From Chrysoperla carnea (lineage: Eukaryota > Arthropoda > Insecta > Neuroptera > Chrysopidae): 64,000 nucleotides of DNA. Position 1 is the stretch's first letter; every line of letters begins with the position of its first letter. Below the pieces are notes generated by a model that was given only the letters and a program-made list of their open reading frames with translations, searched no databases and had not been told where the DNA came from. Positions 27,601-44,125 of this stretch are shown here, in pieces. The stretch lies in contig NC_058337.1 of assembly GCF_905475395.1 (NCBI RefSeq), positions 106,076,368 to 106,140,367 of the forward strand. Direction: 5' to 3'. The translations under genes were made by a program, and so were the position numbers.

Positions 27601-28240
27601 TAACATCCACGACATCTGTATTAATATATTCTTGTAAGCTATTAAATACATTACTAACTGAATTCTTTTTCATGGAATTATTCTTCTGATATTCATTATT
27701 TGAGCTGCTCGTCGGTACCGCTGGATATAAATTTTTATCATTTTTATGATTTTCATCTTGAAATAAACGAATTTTCAACATTTCCGTTGAAAAAGTTTCG
27801 ACTGGTTGTGAATTCGAAGTTGAATCCGCATATAATTCATCACTTTTTAATACAAAATTATCCGTTTTGTTGTTAAAATATGATCCATTGTTATTATATG
27901 TTGAATATTGTAAGCTGTCATATGATGGGGGATCATGAACCGGTTTATATCGATCTAAATTCGAAAATGATTCGGTTGAGTAATTATTTGTATTTTTTGG
28001 ATATAAATTATCTGATTTTTGTGATGGCTTTTTATAGTAAGATGTATCATTTTGTGTTTCATAGGATGTCATCGTTTCTTCGTACGATGGTGGTAACGTA
28101 TATTGGGCATTGTGTGATTTTGTTGAATTACTGTTGCTACTTTGATTTAGACATGACGTAGATGGAATTTCAGAAGCACGATCTTCATTAAATTCAAAAT
28201 CATCTAACACTTTATCAATATCTACGGTAAATTTCTCCAT
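18632..28240 (-). CDS. Sara: SARA/ZFYVE9-type FYVE protein (Smad anchor for receptor activation)
   Basis: Twelve coding exons: 25844-28240, 24969-25068, 23806-24147, 23054-23275, 22672-22836, 21560-21719, 21341-21491, 20398-20502, 20168-20330, 19717-19957, 19492-19612 and 18632-18955; about 1496 residues. All junctions are GT/AG and keep frame. The FYVE zinc finger (about 769-831) is split between exons 1 and 2 and has WIPD, RRHHCR and RVC. The Smad-binding region (about 861-898) has [16 protein letters not shown] and [12 protein letters not shown]. An RVxF-type PP1 site (KTVMF, about 909-913) follows. The C-terminal 500 residues match the conserved SARA/endofin C-terminal domain (CWCFTTKG-like, [27 protein letters not shown]). 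SARA sits on early endosomes through PI3P and presents Smads to TGF-beta receptors. The long N-terminus has two PPSY motifs and a serial DLLDS repeat. ATG 28240 is preceded directly by an acceptor-like TTATTTAG, and a donor at 29217 suggests a 5' UTR intron. Confidence 0.95.
20503..21340 (-). other. SARA intron with less AT-rich insert
   Basis: The part at about 20580-21240 is clearly GC-richer than other introns of this gene and contains no host exon. It has the look of an old inserted repeat, but I recognise no transposase or reverse transcriptase motif in any frame. Confidence 0.4.
24460..24910 (+). repeat. dispersed repeat family A, copy in SARA intron 2
   Basis: It starts with a short hairpin (ATACCATGTATAT..ATATACATAGTAT) followed by TAAGTTTAGTCCCAAGTTTG. 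A GTCTGTC-rich microsatellite follows, then 'aaaacgaaaagagatatcaa', a block with GGGTCTTGGGTCC, and 'gtttacccacgagggcgc'. The same order is seen in copies at 57820 and (reverse) 63384, and in part at 2992. No open frame of note, so probably a non-autonomous element. Boundaries are approximate. Confidence 0.75.
25474..25551 (-). pseudogene. tRNA-Gly-like sequence, probably non-functional
   Basis: On the minus strand, GCATCATTGGTTCAGTGATA resembles the acceptor and D arm of tRNA-Gly. The 3' part has a T arm (GGTTCGATTCC) and an acceptor end ACGATGCA; the acceptor stem pairs at 6 of 7 positions. The middle does not form a normal anticodon arm: in its place is a hairpin CGCCCC-agaac-GGGGCG. It could be a tRNA pseudogene or a tRNA-derived repeat head. 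It lies in SARA intron 1 (25069-25843), in the same orientation as the gene. Confidence 0.55.
26972..27487 (-). repeat. serial ~21-residue repeat inside SARA exon 1
   Basis: At least six tandem units with the core DLLDSxTSSS followed by HQE(I/L/V)..NN cover about residues 252-360. Decayed units ([26 protein letters not shown]) extend to about residue 423. Units differ at DNA level but stay in frame, so they are coding repeats kept by selection or recently expanded. Confidence 0.9.
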
Positions 28241-30576
28241 CACCTAAATAACAAAAACATGATCAAAAATATCATTCGAAGAATTTTCTGTTACGAATCT
28301 GTTTGCATGCAATTTTTGTGATATAATCAGTAAAAATAAAAATCTAAAATTTGTCTCGTTTTTCGGAAGTCTCGGAAAATACAGTTCTCTTGATTATTAC
28401 TTAGACAAATATTTTCTGTGAAATTGTATGAAATCGATCGAAAAGATGTAGAAAATTTATGACTTCCCCATTCGAAAGTTAACACATAGACCCATGGGAG
28501 AATTCAATGAACAATAATTGGATTATAATAACTTTGTATTTAAGAACTACAAACTTTCACAACTCCGTAAATAATAAAATTAGAGAAAAATGTTTGTAAA
28601 TAGTAAAATTAGAGAAAAACAGTATTATGATTCGATGATAACGACTTTCTGGTTTTATTTTCCGATTTCCCGTATCTTTAAGACGATAATCCTAGTCATA
28701 TTTTAAATCAAAACCCACCTTATAGATCCCGATATTTAATTATTTCTTTAAAATATCAAAATCTATACAAATCCGACATTACTTATAAAAATATTACCAT
28801 ATCATTAATATTCTAAGTAGATTGGTTAAAAAAAATTTGAACTATTCATTTCGTTCGAAGAAAATATGTTTTACTATTTAACTAGTTATTACGTCACGGA
28901 TAATATTTACGTTCTAATGTAAGCACAGATTCCATTTCGTTAGAAATTTTCCTCTCGCTTTTCACCTAGTTAAAATCTTGAAGGACATATTTATAAATAA
29001 GTATACAAAATACTTTTTTGGAGATTAAAATGAATTTTTTAAGCGTGAATTCATATTTTACTAGCAATAAAAATATTGCAAATATTTTGAATAATTTTTG
29101 AATATATTATACCAATAGTTCGCTCTCTGCACTTTAATACTTTAATTAAAAAAAAAAATTTTAACTGTCTTATAAAATATGAATATTATCAGAAAGTAAT
29201 TTTACAAAACACTTACATTTCACAATTCGTACATATGTTTAAAATTTCAAAATATCACAATTCTCATGAAAATATTTATTTTGACATTTACAATATTTGT
29301 CTCAAGTTTGACATTTCCCCTTAATACCTATTTCATAAGTAGACATTTCTTAAAGTCTAATTAAATTAACTGCTGTTTGTCTTTGAACATTTTTTATAGA
29401 ATTAATTAATTAAAAATAATTATTTTATAATTGTAAATTAATTTGTACCCAGTACGATTGGTTTTATCAATTAATATACGCCTACCTATGATTACTAATT
29501 AGTAAGAATATTAGAACACGCATAGAAAAAGTTTTTGAATCATATGCAAGGTCATTCAGGCGTAAAGTTCACAGTTTTTAATAATGATATCATGGAATAT
29601 TTTTTGTTAAGATTAGAAATATTCATAAAAGATAAAAACCATTTGACTTAGGCGTTAAACAAAATAATTCCACATCTTTGAAAATTCAGCTTCAGTCAAA
29701 TCAAATGAAATTAATTGCGAAAATGGTTTATGAGTAGCCTATTTTGAGAAAAAATGTTTTCAAATAATTTCTTTGAAGCCTAAAAAACTGTTTTGAGTCA
29801 TATTCACAGGCCTTCAGGGAATATTATTTTAAACTACTAATTAGTAATTAAACAGGTATTAGACAGAGAGATCGGACATAGTATTTGGCTTTATGATACT
29901 ATGTTTGCCATATGTTAAATTATGTTTTGCTAGAAAGTGATACCAACAAATCTTTGATGGTTTCTATCTTGGTTGTTTTTACAGTTATTTGAAAAATAAT
30001 TTTTCTCTGCTGTTTATTAAATGAATGAACTTTTATTAAAGGGAGACAAAGTTTATCGACGAAATTGCTTAGAACTCGGTCTGAAGATCTCCAGTTGAGA
30101 CAATTTTTAAAATAAACGTACATATTAAAAATTTTAGATAATTTATTTCTAAAATGACACAAATCTAATCGAAAAAAATTTGTCTGAAACTAGAATTGTA
30201 AACATAAAGAAAATGCTCATTGTGTTTAAATGTGCTAAGAACGCCAAAATTGGAAATCTAAATTCCAAAAGTTCTCACTCAGTGTCTTTTTTTTATTTTC
30301 TAAAACAAAATTAATTCAAGGTTTCCTAATAAAACGATTCAACTTTGGCAGCGAAAACGATTAATATTATTTCATTTCTTCCATACATTTTTGAACGACC
30401 AATGTACTAAAATGTGCTAACATATGCAAAGGAAAGCTGCCAATTTAAATGGTAGCCATGCCAAGTTAAATGCTACCAAATGTTACACAAACATCTATTT
30501 GTTTACAAATACCGAATGTCATTTGTCAAATTCATGTTGAATTATTAAATAAAAAAATTTAATCAACAAGGTGAAA
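28241..30576. promoter_or_regulatory. SARA-TAF8 head-to-head intergenic region
   Basis: The two genes are divergently arranged, 2.3 kb from start codon to start codon. A donor-like AAAT|GTAAGTGTTT on the minus strand at 29217 and the acceptor at 28244 suggest a SARA 5' UTR intron, which would place its promoter at about 29.2-29.4 kb. Otherwise AT-rich with no recognisable gene. Confidence 0.45.
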
Positions 30577-31922
30577 ATGGAGCAACCATCGGCAAATATA
30601 AGACGAAAAGTCTTATCGAATAGTGTTGGAACCTTATTAAATGAAATAGGTTTTGATTCGTGTGAAAAAATTGCTTTAGAAACATTAACAGAAATGTTAC
30701 AGTGTTGTATGTATAAATATATATTGACTACTTAATTATAATAATTTTAATGTGATCCTATTTTTAGTTATAACAGAAACGGGCGAGCTAGCTAGAACTT
30801 ACTGCGAGCTAACTGGTCGCACGGAGCCGCTTATAAGCGATGTTCAATTGGCACTCATTGATATGGGTAAGCAATTTACTTTTTGTTGTGGTTAATTTAG
30901 TTGACTGAAAATTTCATAATGTTTAAGGAATAAGCACAAATGGAATAGAACAATTTGCTAAACGTCCAAATAGATCAGTATTACCATCACCCCAAGTATG
31001 GCAACCCCAAAAACAGATGAGTATGCTTCAAGCTGGTATTAAACAACCACATCCAAATCATGTGCCACATTATTTTCCGGATTTCCCACATCCTCATGCG
31101 TATATTCGCACACCGGTAAAGTATATATTTTATAGACTTAATCAAGAAAACTATCGCATTGGGAGAGCAAAATAATTTACACCATTAATGAGATAACACG
31201 TCGTTAATTATAATTTTGAAAATGCAGTATCATTCTGCTTTGCTAACAATTCCGCTCTGCCATTCTAATACGATAGTTCTGGGGGAGAAGGGAGCTGTAC
31301 ACTCTATAGAAAATTTTGTTTTGATAAAGTTATATTTTCTTCGATTTAGACACATAAACAACCAGTCACAGAATACGAAGCAATACGAGAGAAAGCTGCA
31401 ACACAAAAAAGGGATATGGAACGTGCGCTCACAAAATTTTTGGCACGTACAGGACCTACAAATAATTTATTTCAATCAGAAGAAGCAAATATATATCCAT
31501 TAATTGCTTGTAAAAGATTATATCCACCATATATCAGTGCATTATTACCCCAAGATCAAATATTTGATCCAGAAGATTTAGAATACGATCCACGTGATGA
31601 TCCAGCGAATCAACAAACGATGGAAACAGATGATAACACAACAGAAAATCGTAAACGTAGTAAATCAGAAACAAATCAATCGGATGTGAGTAATAATGAA
31701 AATGAAAATGATGAAAATATTGATGGTCCTAAAGAAACTGAAACTAGCCCAACAAATACTACACAACCAAAACCGCCGCCGCCACAACAACCCGAGAATA
31801 ATAATAATACAGGAAATCCAGATATTGATAATCCATATTTAAGGGCAACCAAAATGCCTAGGAAAAAAATTATTACCAAAATTAATGTTATGAATAATAC
31901 TTCGTGTAGTACTGTTGAATGA
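30577..31922 (+). CDS. Taf8: TFIID subunit TAF8
   Basis: Four exons: 30577-30706, 30768-30866, 30928-31115 and 31350-31922, giving 329 residues, close to the family's usual length. The N-terminal histone fold (about 8-77) reads LLNEIGFDSCEKIALETLTE and continues through ELARTYCELTGRTEP and DVQLALIDMG; in TFIID it pairs with TAF10. The conserved TAF8 C-terminal domain includes PDFPHPHAYIRTP and the segment YEAIREKAATQKRDMERALT, followed by FLARTG. A low-complexity acidic, proline-rich and asparagine-rich tail ends near a basic patch (MPRKKIITK), which may serve nuclear import as in other TAF8 proteins. Role: TFIID assembly and RNA polymerase II initiation. The start has A-rich context and lies only 34 bp after an in-frame-free AT stretch. 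Confidence 0.95.
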
Positions 31923-33623
31923 TAAAGGCTTTTTTTCTAAAAATTTTACGTTTTTATTTTATGTTATATACCATATTCTCACTTGAGTGTAATTTAACCA
32001 AATATCTCACTAATACAGATTGTGAAGCTTGAAATGCCAAACCAAAGTCCAAGTAGCAATCATTTTTCGAAATATTTCCATATCAAACTATTTAGAAAAA
32101 TGAAAAATCATTGATTTCTGTGAACTCTGCCTAATGAGACTTTTAACTACAAACTTTACACCAATAACATACTAAAATTTAGCCATAAAGAATTTTTTTA
32201 CAATTACATTGAAAGGGAATCGTGAAAATGGTTTCTGTTTTATTTTCAGTTCCCCTCACTCATAGAGTTTTCTTCTTTCGTTCAGTTGGTGCCCGTCTCA
32301 GAACATTTTTACCTGCAGGTGCATTTCAATATTTGAAATGCATTTGTATGCAATGTGTACTTCTAGGAAAAGGCAGTAGGAAAACGCCTATAACTTACCA
32401 TTCATGAAAAAAATCTATCATTCATGAATAAAATTTAAATATCATTTATTTCGAATTAAAATATAACAATTTATAATTTATTGTATAATAATATTGTATT
32501 TGATTTTTAAAATACTTAACAAGGTACAACAAATATTACAATTTTATTTCACAGACGTATATAAATATAAACTGAGAGTGTTTCTCACCGTAGATCATAG
32601 GAACTTTAGAGATAACAAACAAATCTCAGCAACAGTTGATAATGAATAAATGATTTTCTTAATGCTACCAATAATGGTCGTCAATACTTGGTTAGTTCCA
32701 AGATCTAGGGATGTCTAAATTACAGTATTGTATCAACAGTCTACATTTATTTGTTACGTTTGTGATTTCATTCTAATAAATTGGAATGTTAACAACATTT
32801 TGAGTGCTTTTTAATTAAATTTAATAATAATTAATTTGCTGAAAATGCACTTATAATGCTAGATGTGACAGAACTCAACGTAGAACAATAAATCGACCGC
32901 AGCTTCTAAATAAAAGCGCAATATTCATCTATTAAAAAAGCTGATTTTAAGACTTTAATACAGCGCCACAAATGCTCAAAGTTGAGTTCTACAAAACACC
33001 TGTAAAGTGTTTGACTAAAACAGTTTTCAATAAAAGGTCGCTAGATATTTTTTATTACAATAAACATTTTACTTTTTTTTTAATATTCAAAGAAAATCAT
33101 TATAAATTTTATTTAAATTATTTTAGACGAATGTCTTCATATTAATATCGTGCTATTTTCAATTTTTATACCCTGTGTAAACATGTTAAAACTTCGATTC
33201 CAATGCTAAAAATTGAGTAAACACAATCCCTCTACAGGAATTAGTAAAATTCTTCTTGCAGATGAAGTGAAAAAAATGCAAAGTTTTAAACTGAATACGT
33301 TTTGAATAATCTTTTGAAATTTTTATAATATTCCTTTTTTTTCCACTTTCTACCATCCCCAAACTAAAATTTAATCAAAATTCAATTCTCAATATAACAA
33401 ACTAACCGAAGGAAAAAATCGAATAGTGATCGAAATTTCTGAAGGTTTATTTTAAGTCAAATATAGTTTTAGTAAAATGGTTAAAAATTCACACGGGGTA
33501 TAAAATAATTAGCTAGAAGTTTGTGTTTTAATTTAGAAACTTGATCAGCCTAATCCCACCAAAAAAATGAAAATAAATCTAACAAAGTGGGGAGGTTTTG
33601 TTGAATATTTTTAAAGAAGAAAT
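31923..33623. other. TAF8-TMBIM4 tail-to-tail intergenic
   Basis: The two genes converge here. The region is AT-rich and holds only chance frames (for example 32222-32407). No RNA gene or repeat is recognised. Confidence 0.5.
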
Positions 33624-36443
33624 TTATTGGCGTGTAGCTTGTAAAACACGTAATATGTTCAAAAACAAATTAATAATATCCAAATATAAGTTAATTGTTG
33701 CTAAAACATATTCTTCAGCGGATAATTTCTCCATCATCATATGCGTATCATATAAAATAAACAAACTAAACAAAAAGGCACCTGCACATGAAAATAATAG
33801 CTCTAGCGCAGACGATTGAATAAATATTTGTAAAATTCCACCGATGAAAAGTGCACACAAACCAGCAAATAATCTGTAAAAATAAATTTTCCGCTTAAAT
33901 TCAACTATACTGATAAAAGGCTAACCAATTAGCCAAAATAAGTGCACAATTACTAAAATAAAGGAATGTATTTATACGACTAAAACCGTTTTAAACATAC
34001 AGGGCCGGATTAACAAGTAGGCAGAAAAGGCAGTTGCCTGGGGCCCCCGATTTTAGGGGGCCCCCAAAAAATGAAAAAGACTTCTAAAATTTTCTTACAA
34101 ACATAAAATTCTAGAGAGTGAAAGGAAATATAATCAGAACTGAAAATAAATTTTACTCAAATAAATAAAACTCAATTGGCCGCATTCAAAAGGCGACGAC
34201 CGACGAACTAGACAAAGTTCCTAAAAAGGACATTTCCGACTACTTTGACAAAACTTGTAGTCATTTGTATAAGATTCTAATGGAAGATCAATTAGCCGAT
34301 GTATTTCCTAACACAGAAATAGCTCTTCGGATTTTTCTAACATTAATGATCACAAATTGTTCTGCCGAACAATCCTTCTCGCAATTAAAAAAAAATCAAA
34401 GCTGCTGAAAGAGCTACAACGCGACAAGAGCGATTCGAGATGTTAGGTATACTTTGCATTGAGTCAGATTAAGTTTGTATTTTTTAATCGAAAAAAGAAT
34501 GGAACGGGCGTGAAAAAAGGGCCCCCAAATTGATGGTTGCCTAGGGCCCCGTTGAGGATTAATCCGGCCCTGTAAACATACAATCATGGCCTTGGCCGTC
34601 CAAAAACTCTTATGAAGGAAAAAGGCTTCACAGCTTTTGTAATTGGAGGGAAAATCGTTTGAGGATACTTACTGGCCATTGTAAACTAAATAAGCATACG
34701 CACAAAATCAATTTCAAAGGGAGCGATCTCTGCAGATTTTGTCATGAAGGAGGATAATCTAGAATAAGCATTATAAGTGAATGTGAAAGAAAGCCGACTG
34801 ATGCCAAGGAATATCCTAAAGTTTATTAAAAGTGTAGAGCTCTGGAGCACCTGGAACCTGAAGCAAGCGAGGTACAATAGACCAACATGATCACAGTATT
34901 GCAGATCTTTTAAGACTTACTCCTAATTCAAATTTAGTCTAATCTAACTTTGTACTTTTCAATTGTTTAGAAATGTTACTTACCCAAAACCAAGGAATGA
35001 AAAATCCCGTTTCGATTGTAGCGTATAAATTGTAATTCCACCAAATATTACTAATGTAATAATTAATGCTTGAAGCACAACCAATTGATCAAAATATGTA
35101 ACAATTGTTCCAATTGTATAAGCCTCTATAATTGTCTAGAAAATAAAACGTATAAATTTTAACTAAAACTGAAATTTGAGTTTAGATTTGTGACAAAGAA
35201 TAACTTACAAATACAGCTAGGAGAATCAAATTTGTTGGAAATTCTTTTCGGCATACAATCAATGGAATCAATATGATAAGATTTCCAATAAGACCAACTG
35301 TCAACAACCAATCACTAAAAAAAATATGAATTAATATTTTTTTTCAAAATGTGTACATTGCGTATTTTGAATAAAAAAAAAACAGGTGAGCAGCGGAGCT
35401 TGATCTTTAAGGTCATATTTTTCCTCATTAGATGGTTCTTATTACTAAATACTTTTTATTGAAATGAGATTTTTGTCTTTTCTAGAGTTATCATCCATTA
35501 TCTTTGATAATTTTTATGCTCCCTCAATATTAACGGCACAAAGCCTTAAAAACCAGGGAAAAGCATGATGTTTTAGACATAAAAAATTGATGATGCACGA
35601 TTTAGAGTTAGTCAGTCATTAGCTCTTATATTAAAAGGAGAAAAATTTGTCATCATAATTTACTCACTTTTGTGAGTAAAAACAGCCAGACTAATTTGGG
35701 TACAGGGTCACTGAGGCGTTAAATAGAACGAAGTAGCGGACTCGTAAAAAACTGTGTATAACCACGTTTAGATCATTTACTGTGTTCAGTTGAAACTCAC
35801 AAAAATACAATTGAAAACGGGTGGTGGGACTCTTGGCAAAACACTGCCAAAATTACTACCAGCTTCATAACTTGGATTTCTCAGATTATTTCACTTTTAG
35901 GGGCTGTATGTAAGACGACGAATCATTCATACAAATTATCTGCACCTGCAGGAACTCAGGTATAGGATAAAAGAGTCCGATATCTTGGATCCTTTCAATT
36001 CAGGGTGCAATCTCGGCAGAGAATTTCTACGCGACCTCAAGAGAATCTATCTGAAAATAGCACCTCTTACCCGGAAACCTATTACCTCCGGTTGAAGCAT
36101 TGACCTCAGTGAGAGCGAAGAGAACGCCTTAGCCTAGGTTTTAGGGACTCATTTGTGGTACCCCTCTTTTTAGTATTATTATTATTATTACTCACTTTTG
36201 TTGTACAAATAATTTAGCATTTGAAGAAGTAACAATAACCGCAGATACAAAAACAGTCAATAAAATTTGCGTACTTAATAATCCATAAACCTTTCGTATA
36301 AAAGCAATTCGAACCTCTTTGGTTGCATTCAAAACATTGTTTCTATATCTGAAATCATTCTCAATGCTTTCCTCATTATCAGAATCTAATTTTCCACCTC
36401 GTTCACAATCTTCCTCGTTTAATATTAATGGAACAGTAGTCAT
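33624..36443 (-). CDS. Tmbim4: TMBIM4/Lifeguard-4-type membrane protein (GAAP)
   Basis: Four coding exons: 36196-36443, 35209-35314, 34984-35135 and 33624-33873, giving 251 residues. The sequence is a Bax-inhibitor-1 superfamily protein with six to seven hydrophobic segments. IRKVYGLLSTQILLTV, AYTIGTIVTYF, YDTHMMMEKLSAEEYVLATI and NLYLDIINLFLNILR are typical of the TMBIM4 (Golgi anti-apoptotic protein) branch. Members lie in Golgi/ER membranes, lower calcium content of the stores and dampen apoptosis. A 5' UTR intron is likely: acceptor TTCTTTTACAG lies just before the start codon (UTR exon begins at 36454) and donor GCAA|GTAAGT is at 36582/36581. Intron 1 holds a truncated LINE and intron 3 a hAT element; neither disturbs the reading frame. 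Confidence 0.93.
34000..34572 (+). mobile_element. hAT DNA transposon, internally deleted
   Basis: It has perfect terminal inverted repeats CAGGGCCGGATTAA / TTAATCCGGCCCTG and an 8-bp target-site duplication TAAACATA (33992-33999 and 34573-34580), both diagnostic of hAT elements. The 573-bp body keeps the end of a transposase gene on the plus strand: YKILMEDQLADVFPN, then FLTLMITNCSAEQSFSQLK, then, one frame over after an A-run, KAAERATTRQERFEMLGIL. That is the hAT C-terminal dimerisation region. The element cannot encode a full transposase. It lies in TMBIM4 intron 3, antisense to the gene. Intact ends and TSD suggest modest age. Confidence 0.95.
35674..36187 (+). mobile_element. 5'-truncated LINE with RNase H remnant
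   Basis: Plus-strand frames show the RNase H signature LIWVQGH..GVK.NEVAD (compare WVPGHSGVxGNExAD). Downstream they show the C-terminal zinc region of RNase-H-bearing LINEs (VVGLLAKHCQNYYQLHNLDF, FRGC, DDESFIQIICTC), interrupted by stops. The 3' end is a (TTA)n tail at about 36174-36190. A target-site duplication TTACTCACTTTTGT flanks it (35660-35673 and 36188-36201). It is a dead 5'-truncated copy of an I/R1/Loa-like LINE, antisense to TMBIM4. The right TSD copy overlaps the exon 1 splice donor (see findings). Confidence 0.9.
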
Positions 36444-36582
36444 TGTACTTTTATCTGTAAAAGAATGTGGGTTTTTTTTTTTGTTTATTTATAATTATTC
36501 TCATGAGTCATGTGACTTTTTAAGACAGATGTTGGAAATTAAAAAAGTAATTATTTGTAATTAATTTTCATAAAAACTTACT

Positions 36583-37692
36583 TGCATATACTTGTATTCG
36601 TTATATATTATAATTCCAAAAATATATTCTGGATAATAATATCCAAATTTCACAAAAATTTCCAAGAGAACTTCAAAAAATTATGGTGAAAGTTGCCAAG
36701 TGTCAAATTGTATATTATAGTTTATAAAATTACAAAGTATTTTACGTCGTTTCAGTGTAAGTGGCGCCATTATTGTCAATACAAAAATTGCATTGAAGAT
36801 AAAAATAATTAGGTTGTTTAATACCTATACGAAGGACGCTTTTTCGGATCGATTTCAGGAATTTCTTTTCCTTGGAAAATATTTTTTTTCCAGCCCAATA
36901 AAAATTAACATAGTTTATTTAGGGGTAATTAATTAGTACCCAAAAAAACTCAATCTTGTAATCATTTAGCTTCAGCATTCGGTTTCAGGGATGTCATTTG
37001 AAATTTTATGAGTTTGGAAATACAAAAATAAAATAAATTTGGCTTCTAATGATATTAAACTACAGTATGGCTATAGGGGAAAATATGATAAGTTTTCAGA
37101 AGCAATTTCCCAATAATGACCAAAACGACTCTTACTATTCGACAAATAATTATGTCAGTTTGTTTACATCACTTCTGCTGGAAGTTTATGATAAATTTTA
37201 TCAAATTTTTGCGTAAAATTGATTAAAATTTACAATATGCATGTCAAAATAAACATTGGTTTATTCTAATTTGTTCGAAACAGCTCAAACAAAACTGGTA
37301 GTAATTTTTTATCCATAAAAATTTTTTATGCCAGCGTATTTATAATAAAACCGTGCAATGTATAATAAATATCGTCATTATTTAAGCACTGATCACGAGT
37401 GATATTCATTAATCTTATGAAAGTCAAAAGGTCAAATGTTTAATATCGAATTTAGAAAAATTGACGTCGAATCACATAAACTTGAGCGCATTTAGAAAAT
37501 TTGTTGCGTTTAATAAACAACAATAATAAATATTCGTATCTAAAATTAATATACTTGATAATATTTTGATAACTTGTAGTTGAGTGGTTGCACGATTTTT
37601 TATATCATCAAGGGCATTTTAATTTATACTTAGATCAGATTACTGCAAACCACTGTTGAGTTAAGAAGTGTTTTTAAATAATTGTATAAAAA
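36583..37692. promoter_or_regulatory. TMBIM4-GOT1 head-to-head intergenic region
   Basis: About 1.1 kb separates the probable TMBIM4 UTR exon from the GOT1 start codon. AT-rich; no TATA box or repeat stands out clearly from the background. It is assigned as a promoter region by gene arrangement only. Confidence 0.4.
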
Positions 37693-42605
<4,913 letters not shown>

Positions 42606-43805
42606 GATGCGCATTTGTTTTATATAATTTGTTTAAAAATATTAATTAAAGTTCTAAAGTATTATTTATATAAAAATATTTTTAGCACATTTTAAGTGAA
42701 TTTTATTTTACAATTTTTTTGTTGGTTTCAGGAGCATTTATACAAAATTTTTAAATGTTATAAATAATATATATACAAGAAAAAAGCCTTCCTTTTAGAA
42801 GCATTTATACACAAATTTATATTTAAAATTTATTGTAATAAATACGTATATTAAATTATCTTAGATTATGTTTTAACTATCTGAAAATTCGAGCATCCTT
42901 TGTCGTTTCTGCTAAAATAATCCGCTAAACTTCAGAATTCCATTTTTAGTAAATTTTTGTTGAATATATGAGTCAAAATTTTCTCGTAATATTGTGTAGT
43001 TTATAGCATAAACCACGCAATGATTCTTTTAACACTTTCTATTTAAGGCCTGTTAATATCTAGTTAAATCTCTGCATTTAGAGAATCATAAAATAGAAAT
43101 CTCAGAAATAAGGGACACTAATGAATTCTGCTCCCAGCAATCAACGTCTTTGAGGGTAAAAACTTTCAATAAATGAAGCTTACGTTCAACATTATTTAAT
43201 TTTAAACAAAAATACAATTTTGAAAATAAATATAAATTAATTAACTATACAATAAATTAACTTCGTTGGTTTTCGAATTACAATACGCATCATTTAACAT
43301 GTGAAATCGACTAAGATATAGGAAAATGATTTTATTGTGACAGCGGACAGTGAATATTCTCATGTCGATTTGCGAGCGTTGGAAATTGTATTAATTACTG
43401 CAAATAACAATGTACTAACAAAAATAACATCAATGAATAACAATGAAATAATTTGGCTTTAATTTTTGTGCAAAAGAAAAGATTGTTCTCTGGCTGTATT
43501 GCAATCGTTTTAACTATTTTTACGGTAATCTGATATTGAAAGTTTTATTCTGAAAATATTATCTATACTTTTGAATATAAATAAAAAATGTACAGCCTAG
43601 AAATCATGTACAATCTTGATTAAAACAGAATCGAATACTTACACCCAATAGATCAAACTATGTAATACAATTACCATTGCCGTCAACTTCTCATAAAAAT
43701 ATTTTCTGCGACATTTTCAAAAATATGTAAATTTTTTCTACATGATTACCATGTATTTTAAACTTCGAAAAATTCGATGGAGAATATTGCCTAAACGGAA
43801 TAAGT
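42606..43805. other. GOT1-SMIM8 tail-to-tail intergenic
   Basis: AT-rich DNA between converging genes. The frame at 43742-43951 is antisense to SMIM8 exon 2 and is not considered a gene. Confidence 0.5.
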
Positions 43806-44125
43806 TTAGTCCCACTTGGATTGTTTCTTTACAAAAGCTTGCTTTCCATCAGGTTGAACAGCGACATAATATCCCAAAGATTCATATTTATGACGCATAT
43901 ATGCAATATATCCTAAACTTCCTCCCAAACCCAAAACACCTAATACCATAATTACAATATTCTAAAAAAATTTTAACAAACTTTTAGGTTATGTTAAGTA
44001 GAAATTATTGTAGAACTTACTGGTTTTGAATATAATTCGTAATTAATAATTCGAAAAATATTACTAGTTTTTATAGATCGAATTCCATCACCGGGTACAT
44101 GTTTCTGTTCGTTACTATTCGACAT
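43806..44125 (-). CDS. Smim8: small integral membrane protein 8 homologue
   Basis: Two exons, 44021-44125 and 43806-43961, joined in phase 0, encode 86 residues. The layout matches SMIM8: a polar N-terminus with PGDGIRSIKTSNIFR, a conserved INYELYSKPN junction, one hydrophobic segment (IVIMVLGVLGLGGSLGYIAY, about 37-56) and a polar tail ending in SKWD, the typical SMIM8 C-terminus. It is a single-pass membrane protein whose function is poorly known. It is arranged head-to-head with bystin, 539 bp between start codons, so a shared promoter region is likely. Confidence 0.88.

Noticed and set aside
28241-28243. GTG upstream of the SARA ATG as the start codon
   Set aside because: A eukaryotic start at the ATG (28240) is far more likely; the GTG follows directly on an acceptor AG.
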